A DNA stretch of 64,000 bases from Plantago major (lineage: Eukaryota; Streptophyta; Magnoliopsida; Lamiales; Plantaginaceae), in contig CM048839.1 of NCBI GenBank assembly GCA_026545765.1, forward strand, positions 61,315,677 to 61,379,676, given 5' to 3'. Numbering within the stretch: the first letter of the stretch is position 1; every line of letters starts with the position of its first letter. The translations under genes were made by a program, and so were the position numbers. This document shows positions 57,172 to 64,000 of this stretch, piece after piece. The notes beneath the pieces were generated by a model. It saw only the letters and a list, made by a program, of their open reading frames with translations, was not told the origin of the DNA and did not search any database.

Positions 57172-58907
57172 ATGGCAGCAAGTTCAGGGCATGGACGGAG
57201 CAACTACGATATTCTCATCGGAGATTCCACCGTTGATAAGTCGATTTTACATCATCTCATTCGGTATTTTTTACCGTCTTATTTCCATTCTCAAGTATAG
57301 TTCTTATGTGTTTTATTAGTTTTTTGTTACATTTTTGTGTTTTTTGTGTTTTGTAGGTGTTTGGTGAAAATTCATTAAAACAAGGGCTACACCAGTGCAT
57401 TTAATGAATTAATGGAAGCATGGAAGTTTATGTACCTGAAAGGCGGTTGAAAAAGGAGTTGATCGGTCGAAACTTAAGTGGATTCGGAGTTCGGACGAAG
57501 ATTTTAGAGCCGTTTAAGTGAAAGCGCGCGAAATTCGAACTACGATGGAGCAGCTTTGGCATTTTGGCCATACCTTTTGTATATGAACTTCGATTGACCT
57601 GATCTTGGTCTCCACGCGTAGGTAAGACCAAGAGATACAACTTTGAAGAAGGAACCATTTCCAAATTCCGACGTTTAGATATTCAAAAAGGTAAAAAACC
57701 GGCAGAGGAAATCGACGCCAGAGTCGGACAGGCGTCACATACATTTCAGAAGGAAGCTGGCGCTTAGTTTACGACGCCAGATGCCTCTTTGGGCCGTTTT
57801 TGGCCCGTTTTCGGCCCAGAACGTGAATTTGAGCATTTTTCACTATATATAACCTATTTTCTTGATCTTTTAGACATAACATTCATTATTATTTTTCTCC
57901 TCTTATTGCTTTTCGACCTAGAACCTTTCCAAGGAAATTACCTACCTATTATTGGAGGTAATTGAACCGTTTATCTTGTAATCCGGCGATTGACATTGAT
58001 TGGGAGATTATGAACATAGCTTTTCGCATCGATTCGTTTCAGTTCTTCAATTCTACCTAAGGCTTGTGACAACGAAGGGTAAACTGTATCAATTTGTTCA
58101 AATCTTTGTTTCTTGCTTTGGATTATGTTTGGAGTCTGTTTATACACAATATTGATTATGTCATTGCATAATTTGAATAGCTAAACTCCCCGTTTATGGG
58201 GTGGTGACTGATTTAATGCATGCTAGCTAGGGTTCATGAGATTCGAAGTGCATCGGGTTTAGATTACTTGTGCTTTTTATATTAGTCGCACATCTTGCTA
58301 TTACGTTTGATGCGCAATCTGTCAATATCACTGTTAGATTAAGCATTTGATCCTTGGCAACCCAAACATTTTTCGTCTTATTTCAATCTAACAGTTAGTT
58401 GCAAACATTAATAGTAGGATTAACTAGATTGATTGTAGCCTAGTGGAATTGACGCCTCCACTGGTGCTATTCGTTTTTGAACTCAAGATTGTGACAACTT
58501 GCGTAATCTATCCTGTGAATCGTATGTATCCTGCTAGCTAGCTTGTTTCACGTCACCACTCCATAATTCTCCTTATTCATATCATTGTCGTTTAAATTAA
58601 TCTGTTTACTAGTTAGATTGCATAAGTAGATAAATAATATAGAACAAATTCGTTGACTAAGCAAACAACAGTTTTACTGCTTTCTTTACTGTAATTACTA
58701 TTCGTAAACAAGACTCAGCTTAGTTAAGTCCTTCGAGACCGACCTCGGGGTTAACTCCACTACACTACAGGTTTTCGTAATGTTGAGGATTAACTCTTGG
58801 CTTAAAATAAATTTAGAACTTTTGATTTGACACATCAGCCGTCGGCAAGAGCAGTCTTCTCGTCACTTTCATCTCCAACGTTGTTTATGATCTTGCCCCT
58901 ACCATAG
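57172..58907 (+). pseudogene. RABC (Rab18-type) small GTPase, first exon, split by a solo LTR
   Basis: The two parts 57172-57233 and 58843-58907 flank the LTR and one copy of the 5-bp duplication. They join in frame to give MAASSGHGRSNYD, then the P-loop GDSTVGKSS, then LLVTFISNVVYDLAPTIG, ending at a GT donor (GTAACT, 58908) where plant RABC genes have an intron (from family knowledge). The P-loop has the G-x4-GK-S pattern that binds GTP. A few residues usual between YD and the P-loop are absent. No second exon with the DTAGQE or NKxD motifs is found within the following kilobase, so this is a broken gene or gene fragment. Rab GTPases steer vesicle traffic. Confidence 0.7.
57234..58837 (+). 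repeat. solo Athila-like LTR inserted in the RABC-like exon
   Basis: 1604 bp, TGATAAGTCGA...GACACATCA, homologous to the LTRs at 25092 and 27723. Flanking 5-mers ACCGT (57229-57233) and GCCGT (58838-58842) form a target duplication with one mismatch. No primer site, gag or polypurine tract is attached, so the internal part was removed by LTR-LTR recombination. Confidence 0.9.
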
Positions 58908-59440
58908 GTAACTAGATTCGGTTGTACTCTTCTGGACGATTTCAATTTTTTTTTCCTTTTTGTGAGTAAATATGGCATTTCGTGAGGAGGTCGCATTATT
59001 ACGGTCTATTGTGCAATGCTTCAAGGCACAATTCAATGTTAACAGCTTCATTGTCAATTGATCCACATCACCACCAGCTTTACCGGTGATCGAGCTCCCG
59101 TTGCTTAACCCGAACCAATTGTAAACTCAGATCCAGATACCTCGAGGTAAATTGATAGTTTCATCATTAATCTGAGTTACAGATCTGAAGTTTTCTGTAA
59201 TTTTTTGTTTATGTTACTACTGCGATTCGAGTTTTTGCTCAGTTAGTATTGTTCTACATGGTGAATTACTATTTGATAGAGGTGATTTGAACACGTTAGG
59301 TCCAGAAATGTGGATTACTCATTTCGTTAGCTAGAAAACTGCAATTCGCAATACCAGTTATGCTTATGCAATTTGAAGGTTTGCTCTCTGTTAGTATTAT
59401 ATTCAGCATAGTAAATAATACTTGTAGAGGTGATATGGTT
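58908..59440 (+). other. probable intron/intergenic sequence after the RABC-like exon
   Basis: Begins with the GT donor. An open stretch at 58971-59059 (MAFREEVALLRSIVQCF...) is short and unrecognised. Nothing else can be supported. Confidence 0.3.
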
Positions 59441-60310
59441 TAGTTTTTGTATAAATTGTATATGTATTACTATAAATTGTCTAGTTTTTTGTATAAATGG
59501 TCTATGTGTTAGTATAAATTGTCTATGTTGTTTGTTGTTGCTGGTTTAGTTTTCGTATAAATTGTCTATGTTTTACTATAAATTGTCTAGTTTTTTGTAT
59601 AAATGGTCTGTATTTTAGTATAAATTGTCTATGTTTTAGTATAAATTGTCTAGTTTTTAACATATATTGTCTACTTTTTAATGTTTTACAGCTTTTTGTG
59701 TGAAATTGTCAAGTTTTTAACATATATTGTCCAGTTTTTATGTAAATACCTTATGTTTTAGCTTTTAACACATATGGTCTTGTTTTTAACAATATTTGTG
59801 TAATTTTTCATGTTATATCTTTCTGATGTGCAGTTGTGTTGAACTGTCTAGTTTTTAGTATGTATTGTCAGTTTTTATGTAAGTTGAAAAAGCTAGAAGC
59901 AAAGAAATTTGCTGATGAAAAAGCTTCTCAAGGATCTAAGAGACCTGCTGCTGATGATGATTTTGAAGAGGGTGGATTGGATGATTTGAAGAAGAAGAAA
60001 CTAAAGCAATCGAAGAAAAATTAGTGTCTGGTTTTACAACATATTGTTTAGTTTTGTAAATGAATTGTCTAGTTTTATTACTTGTCCAGAAATTTACTCA
60101 CTCAGTGTAACATAATTGTTTATATTTGTCTAGTTTATGAAAGGAATTCTCTAATTTTTACATGATATTAAATTTACATTATATTGTCTAGTTTTTACAT
60201 TATATTGTCTAGTTTTTACTTGACCCGTCTTTAATGAATCCGGGTCAAAAGATCCGCAAAAAATCATCAGAAGCCAAGTCGAGAAAAAAGGTATAATTGT
60301 CTAGTTTTAA
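59440..60310 (+). repeat. degenerate AT-rich minisatellite, ATTGTCTAGTTTTTA unit
   Basis: About twenty imperfect units of 18-25 bp built on (TATA)AATTGTCTAGTTTTTA, e.g. near 59475, 59515, 59567, 59625, 59645, 59705, 60065, 60185 and 60208. The array is interrupted by an ordinary coding-like segment (59870-60024). Confidence 0.75.
59884..60024 (+). CDS. lysine-rich terminal-exon-like ORF, unknown
   Basis: Within the AT-rich repeat a non-repetitive, GC-richer stretch codes KLKKLEAKKFADEKASQG...KRPAADDDFEEGG...KKKKLKQSKKN and stops at 60022. The composition (basic runs around an acidic patch) fits the C-terminus of a nuclear protein. A start codon upstream exists only inside the repeat (59836), so it is more likely a last exon than a complete gene. 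The family was not recognised. Confidence 0.3.
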   Translation: MKKLEAKKFADEKASQGSKRPAADDDFEEGGLDDLKKKKLKQSKKN

Positions 60311-60422
60311 CGTTTAAAGGGGACTTTCGGGACTCTCCTATATATAGGGGTCTCTCGCAAAACGGACTCCTTTGTATATTTATTTTGACTTTTGAGACCG
60401 AGAAGTAGTAATCTTTTATGGT

Positions 60423-60753
60423 TGTTAGAATACCACACATCACTTGTGAGAGGATCAAGCAAACAACATATAAGTTGGATACCCTCTCATCTGAATAAGG
60501 CCTTTTATGAGGATGATATCAAACTTAATATGGTATCAGAGCAAGCCCAAGTTGATGATGGGTGCCCCAACCGAAGATAATTTCAGCTTGCCCAAAGATG
60601 ACAATTATGATTCCACGTGTGGAGCCGACCAACCACTGCCTAGTCGTAAGGGGGCGTGTTAGACCATTCCACATTACTTATAAGAGGATCATACAAACAA
60701 CATATAAGTTGAATATACGCTCCTCTTAATAAGATCTTTTAAGGGGATGTTGA
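60423..60753 (+). mobile_element. TRIM (terminal-repeat retrotransposon in miniature), about 330 bp
   Basis: Two direct repeats of about 97-99 bp, 60423-60521 and 60657-60753, both starting TGTTAGA and sharing AGAGGATCA and CAAACAACATATAAGTTG. Between them are a tRNA-Met primer site TGGTATCAGAGC (60531-60542) and a polypurine tract GTAAGGGGGCG directly before the second repeat. It has no coding capacity. No clean target duplication was found, and the last bases of the second repeat read TTGA rather than TCA. Confidence 0.85.
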
Positions 60754-61523
60754 CCCAACTGAATAATGGTGATGAAAACTTGCCTGCCCAAGATTTGTAT
60801 GCTTACCGGAAAAGACAACCTGGTAATTTTTTCTCGAGCATGCTTGTCACCAATTTACATGAGAGCATTTGTAATGCAACGAAAATTGAAAATAATACAT
60901 GTGTGACACTAATATATAAGTGAACAACTATGAGTCGTGCAATTGACTATAAAAAATTTTTTTGAAACAGCAAAAATTTATTATAACTTCATAACGTTTA
61001 CATGAGCATAAGAGATGCTCGAACATAGTTCGTACAATTACAACAATACACAGTGGGCTGCCTACAAGCATACACAATCCTCAACCAATAAAAGGGAGAT
61101 ACACAATCAAGCATTCCTTCATCATTTCATGGCCCAACTTCACTTCCATTCAGATTTCCACGGCCCATCAACATCATTATCCAAACATGGGCATCTAGAC
61201 AAATTCAAAACCACTTCAGAGTGATAGTTCCACATTCTATCACTTGCCTAGGATCAAAACCCGTCAATTCCAAGTTGATACAACAGTCAAACTAGCCATA
61301 CCCCTTCACCCTATGCTCATAAAGAGCAAGTGCAAGAAATTTAAGGTAGAGTCCTAGACCAATCAAACCCGTCAATTCCAAGTAACATCTAGCAACCATC
61401 CCCAAGTAGTAAAACTTTGGTTGTCATCTTGGTCACCACCATCATCTAATATGTCTAGACCGAAGTCTAGTCGAGAATGAGGGGTCGTGGCCGACGCAAT
61501 AAACCAAGACCATGAATGAGGAG
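60754..61523. other. non-coding stretch with a 19-bp direct repeat
   Basis: No gene recognised; the open stretch 61015-61224 has no family features. AAACCCGTCAATTCCAAGT occurs at 61257-61275 and 61365-61383, about 108 bp apart. Confidence 0.3.
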
Positions 61524-62471
61524 TGTTGATACGAAAATATGTCCAATCCATCATGAGAGCCCTTAGAACAAATCCTAAGGCGTCCTAAATCATCTAATGG
61601 ATCCGAGACACATTGGTCCGAGTCAACGGTCCGATCCGGGCAGACCCACCATGGTCCGACCCACCCTAGAAGAGAAGAACAAAGGATCTAAAGCTTACTA
61701 AGTCCGACCCAGGGATCTCAGGTCCGACCCACCTGGGTCCGAGCCTCTCTAGGAAAGGAGGCATAGTACTTGAACAGTACTGGGTCCGACCCAGGGCCTC
61801 AGATACGGACGATCACTCGGATCCAACATGACAATCTCACAGGCAACCAAAAGTATACAGGCACCAGAGAGTAGGGGGTTCGAACCATAAGGTCCGAATC
61901 GGAAGAGTTGGGCAGGCTTAGACGACTTCCTCATCTGACAACCCAATACGGTTCGGACCAGGCGTCCGGACCAACCTCTCCGGACCTCGGACCTCGACAG
62001 ACTATGTCACACCCTCCAAAAATCTCCTAATAATGACTAAACTACCCCTAAAGCCCAAAAAGGGCATGGGCTAGGTATCATTGTTGGGCCATGGGCCTAG
62101 ATATGCCTTGGTGGCTCAACCAGAGCCCTACACTTGGCGCGATCTTGGAGAAGCCTTCCACTTTGAGGAAACCCTATATATAGGGGCACATATCCCCATG
62201 CAAAGGTAAGCATGATTACGAACTTAATCTCGAACAGTATACAGAGTAGATCTCCAGTCTATCTCGAGTGAAGTCTTGTACCGGTTTGACACTTGGCAAA
62301 CCGGGTCTTAACCCCCCCCCCCCCCCTCCAAGTCTCTTGCGCAGGTTCTCATCAAGTGCGTAGTGGAAGACTCTCACCCGTTGGTTCTTACGTAGTGAGG
62401 AAGATATCGTCTGGAGCATCACCTGTGCAATTGAAATATTACTAAGTGTTTGGGGAACTATACCCCCAACA
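61524..62471 (+). repeat. 5' LTR of element G
   Basis: 948 bp, TGTTGATACGAAAATATGTCC...CCCCCAACA; the start matches the LTR of F. U3 has several GTCCGACCCA motifs (61628-61792), TATA box CTATATATAGG at 62174-62184, and a poly-C tract at about 62311-62327. The boundary is set by homology to F and by the primer site; no second LTR is in the window. Confidence 0.75.
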
Positions 62472-62474
62472 TTT

Positions 62475-62490
62475 TAGCGCCGTCTGTGGG
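62475..62490 (+). promoter_or_regulatory. primer-binding site of element G
   Basis: TAGCGCCGTCTGTGGG, the F-type site with G-to-A at the second base, just after the LTR. Confidence 0.7.
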
Positions 62491-62527
62491 AATCGATACA
62501 AAAAATTCCGTTCTCTTCGGTAACGGC

Positions 62528-63946
62528 TAGGACAAGAAAGTCAGCGAGAACCAACGCCACTGCAATTGGAACACCTGCTCCAAGGCAAAGAGGTAGACCT
62601 CCTAGGAGGGGAAGGGTGGCAGAAACTCCACCAAGAGATGCAAGGGACTATCCAAGCGACGGCCGTACTGCTAGTCTCTCCTCAGATGAGGAAAGAGCCG
62701 CTGATCCACCAATAAGAACCCATGAGCTCGGGATCGAAGGACAAGTTCCTCCGCCAGGAACACACGGTCCTCCCCTAGGAAGAAACTTTACTCTTCCAAA
62801 TGGGCAGATCATTCGTCCCAGTGAGTTCGGGATGAATGATAATCAGTTTGGTCTCTTACTCACCACTATACAAGGATTCTTTGGATCAAACAACCTCTAA
62901 CCTCCTCAGCCCACTCCTCCTCTGGCAATTCCAAGACAAGCTGAACCCGCACAATCGAGGAATGAGCATCGTCCTATTCAACAAAGGTTAGGGGAACAAG
63001 TTCAACAAGAAGATCTAAGGAACCTTCTCAACAGGAGAGTCGCTGCTTCTAACGAGCAATGAGAGAAGTCCAGTAAGACCTCGGGCGGATGATGTTGGGA
63101 CTAGTCGACGTGGAGCACAGCAACACGCACCAAGAGATCATGTGGCGGAAAGTATCTCAATAGTACCTCTCAATGACCTTCCTCCAGATGTGGCTATCAA
63201 CCCTAGAACTGGTGAAAAGTTGATCACGAGTGATTTACCTCCAACAAAAGGCTTTAGAAACACAAATTGCAACTCTAAGCAAGATGGTGAAGGCACATGA
63301 GAAGGTGACTCTTAGAGCTCCCAATCCGCTATGTGATGAGATCAGAAAGGAAAGGAAATGCCCCGATTCCACCATTCCAAACCTTGAACACTATTATGGA
63401 GATACTTGTCACGTCGGTCACCTTACTAGATACGAGAGTAAGATGAAGACCAATGGCTTGAATGACAACATGAAGGCTCTCAACTTTTCCACTACTCTCT
63501 TCGGGGAAGCAATGGATTGGTGGACCTCACTGCCCAACGGCTCCATCAAGTCCTATTCTGACATTGCTTCCCTCTTCTTGAAAAGATTTGAGAAAGCAAA
63601 GAAGAGGAAGAGGTCAGTTGAGCACCTGGCGGGAGTAATCCAGAAGGAGCATGAGGATCTTAGAACCTTTCTTGACCGCTTCAATACTGAAGTACGCCAA
63701 GTAGAGCCTCATAGCATCAAGGAGCGGGTCAGACACCTATATGCTAACACTTACAATGAAGACCTCAGGAAAAACATTCCAATGAAGAAATCACGACTGA
63801 AAAGTACTTGGAAGATATTTTTGAAGGAGTCTTGTATGGAGAAGAGTATCGAAGAAATGTTCCAATAAGAGCAGGAGCTAGAAAAGGGAAAGAGCAAGTA
63901 CGACAGGAGCCTCCTCCTCGTCAGGGAAAGTTTGAACATGAAAGTG
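62528..63946 (+). pseudogene. gag: element G gag (broken)
   Basis: By alignment with F the original start was at 62528, where ATG has become AGG (AGGACAAGAAAGTC). Open segments are 62616-62900 (PPPGTHGPPLGRNFTLPNGQ, IIRPSEFGMNDNQFGLLLTTIQG) and 63230-63868 with the capsid block GHLTRYESKM...ALNFSTTLFGEAMDWWTSLPNGS...FLKRFEKAKKRK...DLRTFLDRFNTEV. Stops near 62900, 63061 and 63089 and a frameshift near 63790 break it. Gag forms the particle coat. The match with F is clear over most of the length. Confidence 0.85.
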
Positions 63947-64000
63947 CAGTATGCACTTATATTTTGATAATCTTGTCTTTCAATAATCAGTTCCAAGTTT

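Larger units (their letters stand above)
61524..64000 (+). mobile_element. Tat-like Ty3/gypsy element G, 5' part
   Basis: LTR, primer site and gag in order, the same family group as element F but on the opposite strand. The window ends within or shortly after gag. From about 63946 the sequence no longer follows the gag of F and may be another junction. Confidence 0.85.

Noticed and set aside
57428..57744. Two overlapping - strand frames of about 77 codons, also seen at 27302-27582 and 28004-28273
   Set aside because: They lie inside Athila-like LTRs and simply repeat with the LTR; no start context or domain.
59440..60310. CRISPR-like regular repeat
   Set aside because: Units are degenerate, spacing is irregular, there are no unique spacers or cas genes, and the DNA is a plant genome.
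60337..60348. CCTATATATAGG palindrome as a promoter for a gene at 60392-60580
   Set aside because: The following open frame is short and overlaps the TRIM; no coding evidence.

Overview
This is a plant nuclear (eudicot-like) heterochromatic segment made almost entirely of nested and rearranged LTR retrotransposons. The plant assignment rests on the element types: Sirevirus-like Ty1/copia with a tRNA-Met primer site (TGGTATCAGAGC), Athila-like Ty3/gypsy with a tRNA-Asp-type primer site, Tat/Retand-like Ty3/gypsy with a second RNase H and an antisense accessory ORF, a TRIM, and one exon of a plant RABC-type (Rab18) GTPase. The species cannot be named from the sequence. No rRNA, tRNA or CRISPR locus was seen.

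Layout. (1) 1-10196, + strand: Sirevirus-like copy A. The window opens inside its pol; then come a pol-ORF3 spacer, a long third ORF (ORF3) and a truncated 3' LTR. (2) 10197-16697, - strand: copy E (truncated pol, gag, primer site, complete 5' LTR), fused tail-to-tail to A. (3) 16758-22224, + strand: copy D (truncated 5' LTR, gag, part of pol), head-to-head with E, so E and D form an inverted repeat with arms of about 5.5 kb. (4) 22225-29337: an Athila-like LTR-internal-LTR-internal-LTR complex with a protease fragment, an accessory ORF, a gag fragment and pieces of three LTRs. (5) 29338-30409 and 45375-56280, - strand: Tat/Retand-like element F, with gag-PR, RT, two RNase H domains, integrase, a spliced accessory ORF on the opposite strand, and its 5' LTR at 55396-56280. 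F is split by (6) 30410-45374: full-length Sirevirus-like copy B, with both LTRs, a near-perfect 5-bp target duplication, gag, pol and ORF3. (7) 56281-58907: non-LTR DNA with a promoter and first exon of a RABC-like GTPase, broken inside the P-loop by a solo Athila-type LTR (57234-58837). (8) 58908-61523: AT-rich minisatellite, a lysine-rich exon-like ORF and a TRIM. (9) 61524-64000: LTR, primer site and gag start of a second Tat-like element, G, running off the window.

Every coding region has stops, frameshifts or deletions, so nothing here looks autonomously active. The most notable theme is accessory genes. The Sirevirus family has a third ORF of about 5.5 kb behind its own TATA-like promoter and hairpin region, with five small phase-0 introns visible in copy A. 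The Tat element has a spliced antisense accessory ORF. The Athila-like element has another accessory ORF whose leader shares an exact 14-bp palindrome with the family's LTR. ORF3 looks like a nuclear protein (basic NLS clusters, acidic tracts, coiled coil) and shows no membrane segment, so calling it envelope-like would be doubtful.
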